From Zoogloea sp. (GTDB lineage: Bacteria > Pseudomonadota > Gammaproteobacteria > Burkholderiales > Rhodocyclaceae), in the NCBI GenBank assembly GCA_016720685.1, contig JADKKC010000027.1, positions 1-64,000 of the forward strand: DNA of 64,000 nucleotides, written 5' to 3'. The notes beneath the pieces are model-generated. The model saw nothing but the letters and a program-made list of their open reading frames with translations. It did not search any database and was not told the DNA's origin. Positions 29,677 through 41,498 of the stretch are shown piece by piece; positions within the stretch are counted from its first letter, which is position 1, and each line of letters begins with the position of its first letter. The position numbers and the translations under genes were made by a program.

Positions 29677-29921
29677 GGGCCGGGAGCACACCCGCACTTC
29701 TACCAAAGCCCGCAGCCCCGCCGCGCCTAACAGTTCGCGGCACAGGCGTTTTTGCCAAACCCTTGCATCCCGGCGTGGACAAAGTCACACCCCAAAACGC
29801 CGCGACGCGCATCGTGTTCGCACACCACGGCCCAGCGCCGGGCCGTCGCCCGCGCCGCCATCGGCTACAATTGAATGATTTTTCAGACTCGGGCGGCTTT
29901 CCGCCCTGCGCCCGTCAAGGT

Positions 29922-31733
29922 ATGACCCAGATGACTGCACCGACCACCCCGGCCACCGATGCCGCGCCCAGCCACTTCATCCGCAACATCATCGACGAAG
30001 ACCGCCGCCTCGGCAAATGGAGCGGCCGCGTCGAAACGCGCTTCCCGCCCGAGCCTAACGGCTACCTGCATTACGGCCACGCCAAGAGCATCTGCCTGAA
30101 TTTCGGCCTCGCCCAGATCTACGGCGGCGCCTGCCACCTGCGCTTCGACGACACCAATCCCGCCAAGGAAGACCAGGAATATGTGGACGCCATCATCGAG
30201 GCCGTGCAGTGGCTGGGCTTCGACTGGCAGGATCACCTGTACTTCGCGTCGGACTACTTCGACAAGATGTACGCCATGGCCGAGCACCTCATCACCGTCG
30301 GCAAGGCCTATGTCGAATCCCTGTCGGCCGACGAAATGCGCGCCTACCGCGGCACCCTGTCCTCGCCCGGCAAGAACAGCCCTTTCCGCGACCGCAGCGT
30401 CAGCGAGAACCTCGAACTCTTCCAGCGCATGAAGGCCGGTGAGTTCCCCGACGGCACCCACATCCTGCGCGCCAAGATCGACATGGCCTCGCCCAACATC
30501 AACCTGCGCGACCCGGCCATCTACCGCATCCGCCACGCCACGCACCACCGCACCGGCGAGCGCTGGTGCATCTACCCGATGTACACCTTCGCGCACCCCA
30601 TCGAGGACGCGCTTGAAGACATAACCCACTCGATCTGCACCCTCGAATTCGCCGACCAGCGCCCCTTCTACGAATGGCTGCTGGACACCCTGGCCGACGG
30701 TGGTTTCTTTTCCCGCCCGGTTCCACAGCAGATCGAGTTCGCCCGCCTCAACCTCACCTACGTGGTGCTCTCCAAGCGCAAGCTGGTCCAGCTGGTCGAC
30801 GAAAAACACGTCGCCGGCTGGGACGACCCGCGCCTGCCCACGCTGGTCGGAGCCCGTCGCCGCGGCTTCACGCCGGAAGGCTTCCGCCGCTTTGCAGAAC
30901 GCATCGGCGTCTCCAAGGGCGATTCGTGGATCGACATGAGCGTGCTCGAAGACTGCATGCGCGAGGATCTCAACAACTCCGCCGAGCGCCGCGTCGCCGT
31001 GCTCGACCCGGTCAAGCTCGTCATCACCAACTATCCGGTCGGCCACACCGAACGCTGCCACGCGCCCAACCACCCGCTCCACCCGGATCTCGGCAAGCGC
31101 GAGCTCCCCTTCGGCCGCGAACTGTGGATCGAGCGCGAAGACTTCATGGAAACCCCCTCCAAGGGCTACCACCGCCTCTATCCCGGCAACATGGCGCGCC
31201 TTCGCTACGGCTACGTCGTCAAGTGCACCGGCTGCGAGAAGGACGCCGACGGCAACATCACCGCCGTGCTGTGCGAATACCTGCCCGACTCCAAGTCCGG
31301 CACCCCCGGCGCCGACACCTACAAGGTCAAGGGCAATCTGCACTGGGTCTCGGTCGAGCACGCCTACACCGCCGAAGTGCGGCTGTACGACCGCCTGTTC
31401 GCCCACCCCACCCCTGGCAGCCGCCGCGAGGGCGATCCGGAAGGTCTCGAACGCAACTTCATCGACGACATCAACCCGGAAAGCCTGCGCACAATCACCG
31501 CCCAGCTCGAACCGGCCCTGCGTGCAGCCCGGCCCGAAGCCCGCTTCCAGTTCGAGCGCCACGGCTACTTCGTTGCCGATCGCATCGACTCCGCCGACGG
31601 CGCACCGGTGTTCAACCGCACCGTCACCCTGCGCGACACCTGGAAAAATAAGCACCATGACCCGGACGGGGCGGCTCCACCGGAGCCGTCCCGGCCCTCT
31701 CCGCATTCCCCGCTCGCCCCAGGATCGCCATAA
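29922..31733 (+). CDS. glnS: Glutaminyl-tRNA synthetase (C-terminal tail probably frameshifted)
   Basis: Charges tRNA-Gln with glutamine. Class I motifs are present: HYGH in PEPNGYLHYGHAKS (residues ~44-56) and LSKRKL, the KMSKS equivalent, near 283. The catalytic core and the two anticodon-binding β-barrels are full length. Homologues normally end TLRDTWKK. Here five A residues at 31644-31648 give WKNK and a 28-residue Pro-rich tail; a sixth A would give WKK and a TAA stop at 31649. The tail also crosses a strong hairpin, supporting the shorter end. ATG at 29922 or 29931 could start; AAGG at 29917 is better spaced for 29931. Divergent from the TonB receptor gene. Confidence 0.95.
   Translation: MTQMTAPTTPATDAAPSHFIRNIIDEDRRLGKWSGRVETRFPPEPNGYLHYGHAKSICLNFGLAQIYGGACHLRFDDTNPAKEDQEYVDAIIEAVQWLGFDWQDHLYFASDYFDKMYAMAEHLITVGKAYVESLSADEMRAYRGTLSSPGKNSPFRDRSVSENLELFQRMKAGEFPDGTHILRAKIDMASPNINLRDPAIYRIRHATHHRTGERWCIYPMYTFAHPIEDALEDITHSICTLEFADQRPFYEWLLDTLADGGFFSRPVPQQIEFARLNLTYVVLSKRKLVQLVDEKHVAGWDDPRLPTLVGARRRGFTPEGFRRFAERIGVSKGDSWIDMSVLEDCMREDLNNSAERRVAVLDPVKLVITNYPVGHTERCHAPNHPLHPDLGKRELPFGRELWIEREDFMETPSKGYHRLYPGNMARLRYGYVVKCTGCEKDADGNITAVLCEYLPDSKSGTPGADTYKVKGNLHWVSVEHAYTAEVRLYDRLFAHPTPGSRREGDPEGLERNFIDDINPESLRTITAQLEPALRAARPEARFQFERHGYFVADRIDSADGAPVFNRTVTLRDTWKNKHHDPDGAAPPEPSRPSPHSPLAPGSP
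31667..31693 (+). terminator. Strong hairpin at the end of glnS
   Basis: A 12-bp stem including CGGCTCC/GGAGCCG with an ACC loop. It lies inside the open frame as read, but just after the expected glnS stop codon if the A-run at 31644 is one base short. T-poor downstream. Confidence 0.5.
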
Positions 31734-31913
31734 TCGCATCCTGGGCAGGTCTGGAATCACAGCAAACATGGCACGCCCTACCGAGCAGACATTTAAGCTT
31801 TCGTCGTAAATGCCGATTACAAGCGGACGCCCATCGAGGCATCCGCTGATTCGCGCCAACCACCGCGAATAATCCGACGAAACCCCCTTCGCCTCGCCCG
31901 ACAAGCGTTACAG

Positions 31914-34355
31914 ATGCTGAGCCACCTCTCGATACGCGTTCGCCTACTGCTCGCCAGCACCGTGGTTCAGGTCGTGATGCTCACCCTGCTGCTCACCAAC
32001 AGCGGACGGCTCATGAACGAAGCCACCAGCGCCAGCCTCAACACGCTCATCGCCCAGAACGCCGCCATCCTCAACGTCGTCACCGCCACCTTCGTCCCGC
32101 AGGGCCGCTACACCGACCTCCAGGACACCCTCGGCGAACTCCTCAACGAAACCAACGAAGGCCTCATCTACGTCCGCATCGTCGACGCCGGCGGCACCAC
32201 GCGAGTCCGCGCCGGGCTGCCGGAGATGCACCTGCTGCCGCCCCCCGACGACGCCAGCGTCCTCAACCTGGGCGCCGGCATGGCCCACAACCTCATCCAC
32301 GTTCGCCGCCCGGTTCTGCTCGAGCGCAACCAGGTCGGCTTTGTCCAGTTCGGCGTTTCGGTTTCGGCGCTCACACTCGCCAAGCAGCAAATCCTCAGCC
32401 AGGGCATCGCCATCGCCAGCGCAGAAGTGCTGCTCACCCTGCTGCTGCTGGGCGCCGTCGGCTACCTCATGACGCGCAACCTCGGGCGCCTCCTGCGCGG
32501 CAGCCAGGCCATCGCCGCCGGCCAGCTCTCCCACCGCCTGCCAGAACGGGGCCAGGACGAACTGGCCCAGCTCTGCCAGCACTTCAACCGCATGGCCAGC
32601 GCCCTCCAGTCGCGCATCCAGGAACTCGAAGCCACCGCCCGCCAACTGGCCAACAGCGAAGAGCGCTACGCGCTGGCCACCCGCGCCGCCAACGACGGCC
32701 TTTGGGACTGGGACATCCCCAACGACAAGACCTACTTCGCCCCCCGCTTCTTCGAAATCCTCGGCCTGCCGCCAAACAAATCCGCCGGAAACAGCGAAAC
32801 GCTGCTCACCCACCTCCACCCCGACGACCGCGAACCCTTTCGCCTGCGCCTGATCGCCCACCTCAAGCGCGAATCCACCCAGCTCATGGTCGAGCACCGC
32901 ATCCTGCACGCCGACGGAAGCTACCGCTGGATCCTCACCTGCGGCATGGCCGTTTATGACACCAAAACCGGCCGCGCCATCCGCATGGCCGGCTCCATCA
33001 GCGACATCCACCTGCGCAAGCGCGCAGAAGACCAGCTCCTTCACGACGCCCTCCACGACGGCCTGACCGGCCTCGCCAACCGCGCCCTGTTCGCCGAACA
33101 CCTGCAGAACACCCTGCGCCACGCCGATCGCGCCACCGACAGCCTGTTCGCCGTACTGCACATCAACATCGAGCGCTTCCACGTCGTTAACGACAGCCTC
33201 GGCTACTCCGCCGGCGACGACCTGCTGCGCCTCGTGGCCGCCCGCATCCGCACCCTCGCCCGCCCCGGCGACGTGGTCGGACGCATCGGCGGCGACCAGT
33301 TCGCCGTGCTGCTCAACGACATCACCGACGCCAGCGAAGCCATCCGCTTTTCCGAAAACCTGCAGACCCGCCTGGCCGAAACCGCCGACCTGAACGGCCA
33401 CTCGCTCTACCCCAAGACGCGCATCGGGGTCGCCCTGGGCAGCGGCGGCTTCCAGAACGCCGAAGACCTCATGCGCGACGCCGACAACGCCATGCAGCGC
33501 TCGCGCCGCAGCGCCGAAAACACCATCACGGTCTTCCAGTCGGCCATGCACCAGCAGGTCATGCGCGACCTGCAGCTCGAAAGCCAGCTTCGCAGCGCCC
33601 TGCGGGACAAGCAACTGGTGGCCCACTTCCAGCCCATCGTCGACCTCGAAAACGGCCGCACCACCGGCTTCGAAGCCCTCGTTCGCTGGCCCCAGGCCAG
33701 CGCCCGGCGGATCGGGCCGGACGTTTTCATTCCCCTCGCCGAATCCCTCGACCTCGTACACGAGCTCGGCATGCAGATGCTCGACCAGAGCTGCGCCCGC
33801 CTCAAATCCTGGCGCGAACTCGGGCTCGGCGGCGAAAACCTGTCGATCAGCGTCAACCTGTCGGCCCGCCAGCTCATGCTCCCCGACCTCGCCGACCAGG
33901 TCGTCGCCTGCATCGACGGCTACGGCCTGCCACCCAGCGCCCTGAAACTCGAGATCACCGAAGGCACCCTCGTCACGCGCAAGGAACTCGCCATCAGCCA
34001 GCTCGGCAAGCTGCGCGCCAAGGGCCTCAAGATCCTCATCGACGACTTCGGCACCGGCTACTCCTCGCTCAGCTACCTCCACTCGATCCCCTGCGACACC
34101 ATCAAGCTCGACGGCTCGTTCATCCGCGAGATCGAGCGCGACACCCGCCTCAGGGCCATCGTCGGCGCCAGCATTCACCTGGCCCACGAACTCGGCATGA
34201 GCGTCGTCGCCGAATGCGTCGAAACCCAGGCCCAGGCCGACATCCTCCGCGAGCTCGCCTGCGACTTCGGACAGGGTTTCCTGTTTGCCCCCGCCGAGCC
34301 CGAAAGCCGCGCACGGCAATGGCTCGAAAAGCCCCTCTCCGGGAATCCGACATGA
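31914..34355 (+). CDS. Membrane HAMP-PAS-GGDEF-EAL protein
   Basis: 813 aa. Membrane helices at about 7-29 and 163-185 flank a periplasmic sensor of ~130 residues, followed by HAMP (185-240), PAS/PAC (245-370), GGDEF (375-535) and EAL (545-800). The GGDEF signature is GGDQF, with Glu replaced by Gln, so cyclase activity is doubtful. The EAL domain has FEALVRW, NLSARQ, EITEG, DDFGTGYSS, KLDGSF and ECVET, so the catalytic acids are kept. Its TGA overlaps the ATG of the outer-membrane barrel gene, and a PstS-like periplasmic gene follows. This suggests the periplasmic domain reads a signal connected with these two proteins. Confidence 0.9.
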   Translation: MLSHLSIRVRLLLASTVVQVVMLTLLLTNSGRLMNEATSASLNTLIAQNAAILNVVTATFVPQGRYTDLQDTLGELLNETNEGLIYVRIVDAGGTTRVRAGLPEMHLLPPPDDASVLNLGAGMAHNLIHVRRPVLLERNQVGFVQFGVSVSALTLAKQQILSQGIAIASAEVLLTLLLLGAVGYLMTRNLGRLLRGSQAIAAGQLSHRLPERGQDELAQLCQHFNRMASALQSRIQELEATARQLANSEERYALATRAANDGLWDWDIPNDKTYFAPRFFEILGLPPNKSAGNSETLLTHLHPDDREPFRLRLIAHLKRESTQLMVEHRILHADGSYRWILTCGMAVYDTKTGRAIRMAGSISDIHLRKRAEDQLLHDALHDGLTGLANRALFAEHLQNTLRHADRATDSLFAVLHINIERFHVVNDSLGYSAGDDLLRLVAARIRTLARPGDVVGRIGGDQFAVLLNDITDASEAIRFSENLQTRLAETADLNGHSLYPKTRIGVALGSGGFQNAEDLMRDADNAMQRSRRSAENTITVFQSAMHQQVMRDLQLESQLRSALRDKQLVAHFQPIVDLENGRTTGFEALVRWPQASARRIGPDVFIPLAESLDLVHELGMQMLDQSCARLKSWRELGLGGENLSISVNLSARQLMLPDLADQVVACIDGYGLPPSALKLEITEGTLVTRKELAISQLGKLRAKGLKILIDDFGTGYSSLSYLHSIPCDTIKLDGSFIREIERDTRLRAIVGASIHLAHELGMSVVAECVETQAQADILRELACDFGQGFLFAPAEPESRARQWLEKPLSGNPT

Positions 34356-35545
34356 GGCAATTCTTCGCAACGCTCCTGCTGGCGCTCGCCGCCGGCAGTG
34401 CTGCCGCCGACGCCCCCACCCGTTTCGCCCTGTCCGGCTTCGGCACCCTAGGTGTGGTGCGAAGCGACAAGGACGATTACCACTTCCGCAGCAGCGGCAC
34501 CCAATCAGCCAACAGCCCGGGGCAACACTTCGACCCCTCCGTGGACTCCGTCCTCGGCCTGCAAGGCACCGGACACCTCCACGACCAGCTCGACCTCACC
34601 GTCCAGGCCATCTCCCGGCAAGCCACCGGCTACAACTACACCCCCCACATCACCTGGGCCTACCTGCGCTACCGGGCAACGCCGGCACTCACCGTCCGGG
34701 TCGGGCGGACAACGACACCGTTCTTCATGTTCTCCGACTCCCTCAACCTCAACTACGCCACCCCGTGGGTGCGCCCCCCCTCCGAGGTCTACAACCTCAA
34801 CCCCTTCTCCGACCTCGACGGCATCGACCTGCTCTACCGCATTCCGCTCGGCGAAATGGATCTCGAAATCCAGGGCCTCTTCGGCAACAGCGCCGTCTCG
34901 GCACGCTCCGCCTCCACCCGCCTGAAAAACGCCAAGGGCATCAACTTTGGCCTCGTTGGCTCCGGATTCAGCGCCCATGCCGGCTACGCGCGCACCCGGC
35001 TCGAACTCCAGTGGGACGATGGTTTCTACCGGGCCCTGAGCAACCTGCTCACCGCCCTCGACGAAAAGGCAGCGCTGGCCCAGCTATCCGGCACCAAGGG
35101 CACCACCGAATTCTTCTCGGCCGGCTTCCAGTGGGAAAAAAACAACTGGCTCACCATTGCCGAGTTCGCCAAGCGCAGGGCCGACCGGTACATCAACAGC
35201 GCCCACGCCTGGTACGTCACCGTCGGCTACCATTTCAACAGCCTGACCCCCTACGCCACCTACTCCCAGCAAACCCAGGACGCCCCCGCCAGCGATGCCA
35301 GACTCCCCCCGGTCTTCATGCCGCTCGTCAACCTCTACAACGCCCCCCGCAACAATGCCCAGCACGGCGTGGCCCTCGGCGTACGCTGGGATCTCGCCCG
35401 CAACATCGCCCTCAAGAGCCAGATCGAACGCATCGATGTGGCTCCTGGCGGTCGCGGCATGTTCCCGTCCGACTCGGCCGCGGATTACCTGAAGCCCACC
35501 TCCCCGGTGCACGTCTTCAGCATGTCGGTCGATTTCGTCTTCTGA
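34352..35545 (+). CDS. Outer-membrane β-barrel (porin-like) protein
   Basis: 397 aa with a signal peptide (about 1-20, cleaved near GSAAADA), alternating aromatic/polar β-strand pattern, and a C-terminal VDFVF ending in Phe as expected for BAM-dependent barrels. It resembles porin-like proteins of unknown substrate, not classical trimeric porins. The start overlaps the stop of the GGDEF-EAL gene (ATGA), and the PstS-like gene begins 8 bases after its stop, so all three are one operon. Confidence 0.8.
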   Translation: MRQFFATLLLALAAGSAAADAPTRFALSGFGTLGVVRSDKDDYHFRSSGTQSANSPGQHFDPSVDSVLGLQGTGHLHDQLDLTVQAISRQATGYNYTPHITWAYLRYRATPALTVRVGRTTTPFFMFSDSLNLNYATPWVRPPSEVYNLNPFSDLDGIDLLYRIPLGEMDLEIQGLFGNSAVSARSASTRLKNAKGINFGLVGSGFSAHAGYARTRLELQWDDGFYRALSNLLTALDEKAALAQLSGTKGTTEFFSAGFQWEKNNWLTIAEFAKRRADRYINSAHAWYVTVGYHFNSLTPYATYSQQTQDAPASDARLPPVFMPLVNLYNAPRNNAQHGVALGVRWDLARNIALKSQIERIDVAPGGRGMFPSDSAADYLKPTSPVHVFSMSVDFVF

Positions 35546-35553
35546 CGCCCCCG

Positions 35554-35976
35554 ATGCGGCACATGCTCCTCCGGTTCCTCACCGCGTTCGCCCTGCTGAG
35601 CCCCCTCGCCAGCCCGGCCGAACTCGTGATCGTCGCGAGCCCGCGCAGCGGCGCCATCGAACTCAGCCGCGAGCAGGCCGAAAAACTTTATCTCGGACGC
35701 ACCACCACGCTCGCCGACGGCACACCCGTCAAACTCGTCGACCTCCCATCCGGAGCAACACGGGACGAGTTCTACCTCAAGCTCACCAACAAGAACCCCT
35801 CCCAGATCCTCGCCTACCGCTCGCGCCTGGTCTTCACCGGCCGGGCCTACCCCCCGCTCGAAGCCGAATCCGTCACCGAAGCCCGCCAATGGCTCGCCGA
35901 CACGCCCAACCTCATCGGCTATCTCGAACGAGCCGACGTCAGCGGCAACCTGCGCATCCTGCTCCGGCTGCCCTGA
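35554..35976 (+). CDS. Small PstS-like periplasmic binding protein
   Basis: 140 aa with a signal peptide (about 1-22). The mature part (SGAIELSREQAEKLYLGRTT, later SRLVFTGRAYPP) matches one lobe of phosphate-type substrate-binding proteins. It is much shorter than true PstS, so it is probably a sensor or accessory protein and not a transport component. No pstCAB genes are nearby. It is the last gene of the GGDEF-EAL, barrel, PstS-like set; the ligand is unknown. Confidence 0.75.
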   Translation: MRHMLLRFLTAFALLSPLASPAELVIVASPRSGAIELSREQAEKLYLGRTTTLADGTPVKLVDLPSGATRDEFYLKLTNKNPSQILAYRSRLVFTGRAYPPLEAESVTEARQWLADTPNLIGYLERADVSGNLRILLRLP

Positions 35977-36111
35977 ACGCCCACCCCGGCCAGCGCCGGT
36001 TTTGTTTTGTTAACTTGCGTCAGTTTCGCCCCCAGGCGGGGGAAAGTCGCAAACAGCGCAAGGATGGGCCCCTACAATCGGCCGCAACTGTACTTATCCC
36101 GTTTCGGCCCA

Positions 36112-36897
36112 ATGACATCCACCGCCAGCGCAAAACCCTATCGCCCCAAAAGCGCACTCTCCGCAAGCCACACCCTGCTGTGGTTCGTGGCCGGCATCGC
36201 CGGCATGTTCCTGATCGTGTCGGCCGTGTTTGCCGTCAAGCTCGGCCTCGAGGGGCAGCTTCCCTTCGGCAAACGAAGCACTCCCACGCCGGTCACCCAG
36301 CCCGTCGCTGCCGCCGCAGACCAACCCGAATCCAGCGCCAAGCCCCCCATCGCGAGCAATCCCTCCGGCACCGGCAACAACGGCGAATTCGTATCCGGCA
36401 CCGAGAGCATCCTCCCGCCGGAAGTCGCCCACCTCGCCAAAACCACCATCGCGCCCGGCGAGCCGGCCACACCCGACACGGCACCGGCACCGCCCGTCAA
36501 GGCGCCCGCACCCGCAACCCCGGTCACGGCACCCGAGCCGGCAAGCCCGGGCCCGGCCGCAAGCGAAGCCATCACCACCACGCTGCACGCCTGGGCGGCC
36601 GCCTGGGAACGCAAGGATGTCACTGCCTACCTCAAGCACTACGCGCCGGACTTCCAGCCCGCCCGCGGGCTCGGCCGCGACGAATGGGCCGAGCAGCGCC
36701 GACAGCGACTGTCCCGCCCCGGCGACATCACCATCGGAATCACTGATCTCGACATCGCCGTAAAGGGCGACCGGGCCACCGCCCGCTTCTCCCAGTCCTA
36801 TCGCTCGCCCACGCAGAAGCTCGGAGAAACCAAGACGATCGAACTGACCCTGCGTGATGGCGCCTGGCTGATCGTGCAGGAACGGATAGGCGGCTGA
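36112..36897 (+). CDS. Membrane-anchored protein with Pro/Ala linker and NTF2-like domain
   Basis: 261 aa. One membrane helix at about 22-44, then a ~95-residue Pro/Ala/Thr-rich low-complexity linker, then a C-terminal NTF2/SnoaL-like domain (~150-261) of the kind seen beside L,D-transpeptidase or tetratricopeptide proteins (LHAWAAAWERKDVTAYLKHY, later LRDGAWLIVQERIGG). The C-terminal domain is probably periplasmic. Function unknown. The start at 36112 is chosen because the first helix follows it at normal spacing. It lies directly before the rplU promoter and is not part of the ribosomal operon. Confidence 0.7.
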   Translation: MTSTASAKPYRPKSALSASHTLLWFVAGIAGMFLIVSAVFAVKLGLEGQLPFGKRSTPTPVTQPVAAAADQPESSAKPPIASNPSGTGNNGEFVSGTESILPPEVAHLAKTTIAPGEPATPDTAPAPPVKAPAPATPVTAPEPASPGPAASEAITTTLHAWAAAWERKDVTAYLKHYAPDFQPARGLGRDEWAEQRRQRLSRPGDITIGITDLDIAVKGDRATARFSQSYRSPTQKLGETKTIELTLRDGAWLIVQERIGG

Positions 36898-36917
36898 CAG
36901 CAATACCTGCACCACGA

Positions 36918-36946
36918 TTGACCGAAGCCTGAAGCACGCGTATACT
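36918..36946 (+). promoter_or_regulatory. Sigma-70 promoter of rplU-rpmA
   Basis: TTGACC (36918-36923), a 17-base spacer and TATACT (36941-36946), placed 38 bases before the rplU start. This is the best promoter match in the window. Confidence 0.75.
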
Positions 36947-36984
36947 TGCGCGTTTCCTGAAAACCCTTCAATCGGAGTACATCC

Positions 36985-37296
36985 ATGTACGCGGTCATAA
37001 AAACCGGCGGCAAGCAGTATCGTGTCGTCGTCGGCGAAAAACTCAAAGTAGAACAGATACCGGCTGACGTGGACTCGCAAATCACCATCGACCAAGTTTT
37101 CATGGTCGGCGAAGGCGAGTCGGTCAAGATCGGCACCCCCGTGGTTGCTGGCGCCACCGTTACGGCCACCGTGGTTTCCCACGGCCGTCACGACAAAATC
37201 AAAATCTTCAAGATGCGTCGCCGCAAGCACTACCAGAAGCACCAGGGGCACCGTCAAAACTACACCGAGCTTCGTATCGAAGCGATCTCGGCCTAA
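36985..37296 (+). CDS. rplU: 50S ribosomal protein L21
   Basis: 103 aa, full length. [20 protein letters not shown] at the N-terminus and [20 protein letters not shown] at the C-terminus are diagnostic of L21, which binds 23S rRNA domain VI. GGAG precedes the start codon. It is followed after 15 bases by rpmA, the usual gene pair. Confidence 0.98.
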   Translation: MYAVIKTGGKQYRVVVGEKLKVEQIPADVDSQITIDQVFMVGEGESVKIGTPVVAGATVTATVVSHGRHDKIKIFKMRRRKHYQKHQGHRQNYTELRIEAISA

Positions 37297-37311
37297 CAAG
37301 GAGAAACCGGC

Positions 37312-37575
37312 ATGGCACACAAAAAAGCTGGCGGCAGTTCCCGTAACGGCCGCGACTCAGAAAGTAAACGCCTTGGCGTAAAGCGCTACGGCGGTCAGTT
37401 CGTTCTGGCTGGCAACATCATCGTTCGCCAGCGCGGCACCGAATACCACCCGGGCGACAACGTCGGCATCGGCAAGGATCACACCCTGTTCGCGCTGACC
37501 GAAGGCACCGTTCAGTTCACTGTCAAGGGCGCCAACAAGCGTCGCACCGTGAGCATCGTCGCCGCTGCTGAATAA
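37312..37575 (+). CDS. rpmA: 50S ribosomal protein L27
   Basis: 87 aa. [19 protein letters not shown] is the classic L27 N-terminus, whose tail reaches the peptidyl-transferase centre. AAGGAG lies before the start. Encoded with rplU from the promoter at 36918; an intrinsic terminator follows. Confidence 0.98.
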   Translation: MAHKKAGGSSRNGRDSESKRLGVKRYGGQFVLAGNIIVRQRGTEYHPGDNVGIGKDHTLFALTEGTVQFTVKGANKRRTVSIVAAAE

Positions 37576-37595
37576 GCGCCGACCGTAGCACTTCA

Positions 37596-37624
37596 AAGCC
37601 CTATCGCTGCGATAGGGCTTTTTT
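37596..37624 (+). terminator. Intrinsic terminator after rpmA
   Basis: AAGCCCTATCG and CGATAGGGCTT form an 11-bp stem with a 3-base loop, followed directly by a T-run. It separates the ribosomal pair from obgE and may be partly read through. Confidence 0.9.
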
Positions 37625-37638
37625 CATTCAGGGTGTAA

Positions 37639-39928
<2,290 letters not shown>

Positions 39929-39948
39929 AATCCAGCTTGCTACAAAAT

Positions 39949-39984
39949 AATAATGGCCACCCGATCGGTGGCCATTATTGTTTT
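39949..39984. terminator. Intrinsic terminator after proB
   Basis: AATAATGGCCACC (39949-39961) pairs with GGTGGCCATTATT (39967-39979) around a 5-base loop, followed by TTTT on the plus strand and a T-rich stretch on the minus strand. It probably works in both directions, between convergent proB and porin. Confidence 0.9.
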
Positions 39985-40032
39985 CCCTGCCGTTTATCGC
40001 CAGCCCGGCTTGAAGACTGGCAAGCCAGCAAG

Positions 40033-40057
40033 AAAAACGGGCACCCGAAGGTGCCCG
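40033..40057 (-). terminator. Intrinsic terminator of the porin gene
   Basis: On the minus strand CGGGCACC and GGTGCCCG form an 8-bp stem closed by a TTCG tetraloop and followed by TTTTT. It lies 29 bases after the porin stop codon. Confidence 0.9.
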
Positions 40058-40085
40058 CTTGGTTCTAGCTCAGACGAAGTCTGAA

Positions 40086-41268
40086 TTAGAAGGAGTGACG
40101 CAGGCCCAGCTGGATACCGTTCAGGCTGGCACCAGCGGTGTTCAGGCCGCCAGTGGGGTTGATGCCGACAGCGTTGATGCCGAAATCGTAAGCAGTTTGC
40201 TTGTCATTGTTCAGGTGAGCGTACACAGCCTTCAGGATGGTGCGCTTGGACAGGCTGTGCTCGTAGCCAACTTCAAACAGCTTGGCGCCGGTGTCATCCA
40301 GACTGCTGCCGTTACCCTTCAGGTCACGGGCAAAGTAAGCTTGACCAATGATCTTGCCAGCCGGGGTCACGTTGAAGGTGCCGCCCAGACCGAAGACGTT
40401 TTGGGTAACGGTATTCAGATTGCCGCTGACGTGATCAGCACGGGTACGATCGAACAGAGCACGAATGGACGCGATGCCGAAGTCGTAGGAGCCACCAATA
40501 CGGAAGTTGCTGACGTCGGTGCCACCAGCGGTATTCGCGACAAAGTTACCCAAGGACACGGCGTTGTAAGTCACCGCAGCCATGATCGGGCCGTTGGCAT
40601 ACTTCAGGCCAGCGTCAAAACCAGTAATGTTGGACGAAGTCGCAGCGCCACGGAAGTTCTTGTTTTCGTTGGCGACGTAAGCAACGGTCGCGCTCAGGCC
40701 GGCGAAGCTCGGGGAAACATAAGCAACGGCGTTCTTCCAGCGGTTGTCAAAGATCGACACGCAGGTGGTGGAACGATCGCAAGTACCGTTAGGCTTGTAG
40801 TCGCCCGAAGTGTTGGTCATGTTCGGTCAGGTAGTTGCCCAGCTTGCCGATCAGGCCACCGTTAGTGCCAATGCCGGTGGCACCGGAGTTGACGTCAACC
40901 GCGCCACCCAGGGCACGGGTCGGGCCGGTCAGGTTACCCATAACAACGGTACCGAAACCGCTGGAAACACCAACGAAGCTGTCACGGGTGGCGCCCAGCG
41001 AGCCAGTGTTGTCGAAGCCAACGCCGCTTTCGAACTGGAACACGGCGGTCAGGCCATTGCCCAGCGCTTCAGCGCCCTTGAAACCGACGTAGGACGAGTT
41101 GGTGGACACGCGGGTGGTGTTGCCCAGCTCTTGGACAGCATTGCCGTTGGAAGCACGGACGACGTCGAAGGTGGCGTCAGCAACACCGTAAACGGTCACG
41201 TTGGACTGAGCGAAGGCACCGGTGGAAGCCAGGCCGGCGACGGCCAGAGCGATCAATTTCTTTTGCAT
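40086..41268 (-). CDS. Gram-negative porin (frameshifted)
   Basis: Outer-membrane general porin of the betaproteobacterial family (about 393 aa after repair). Signal peptide MQKKLIALAVAGLASTGAFA, then SNVTVYGVADATFDVV, GFKGAEALGNGLTAVFQFE and a C-terminal LRHSF. As read the frame is lost at 40822-40824; removing one base there joins LGNYLT to MTNTSGDYKPNG. AGGAG precedes the ATG at 41268. Codon use is more AT-tolerant and repetitive than that of its neighbours, as is typical of highly expressed porins. It has its own promoter region and terminator. Confidence 0.92.
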
Positions 41269-41353
41269 ATGTTTCTCCTCTTGATTGAAGACTGGCACGC
41301 GCCGATTTCACGGGGCCGACCAATTTCACCTCTCTAACGAGAAGTTGGAGTGC

Positions 41354-41383
41354 ATTGTCCGTGCGAAGGGAAGGCAAGGGCAA
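41354..41383 (-). promoter_or_regulatory. Candidate porin promoter
   Basis: On the minus strand TTGCCC (41383-41378) and GACAAT (41359-41354) are 18 bases apart, about 85 bases upstream of the porin start. Pattern match only. Confidence 0.35.
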
Positions 41384-41498
41384 GGACAGCGTTGTTTTTT
41401 GGATGCCACCAGGCCGTGGACTGTTGCATGTTCGCAACATCGGGACAAAAGCAAACCGGGAATTTTGCCGCGGCCGGTGCGTTGCGTGTTTGTACAAA

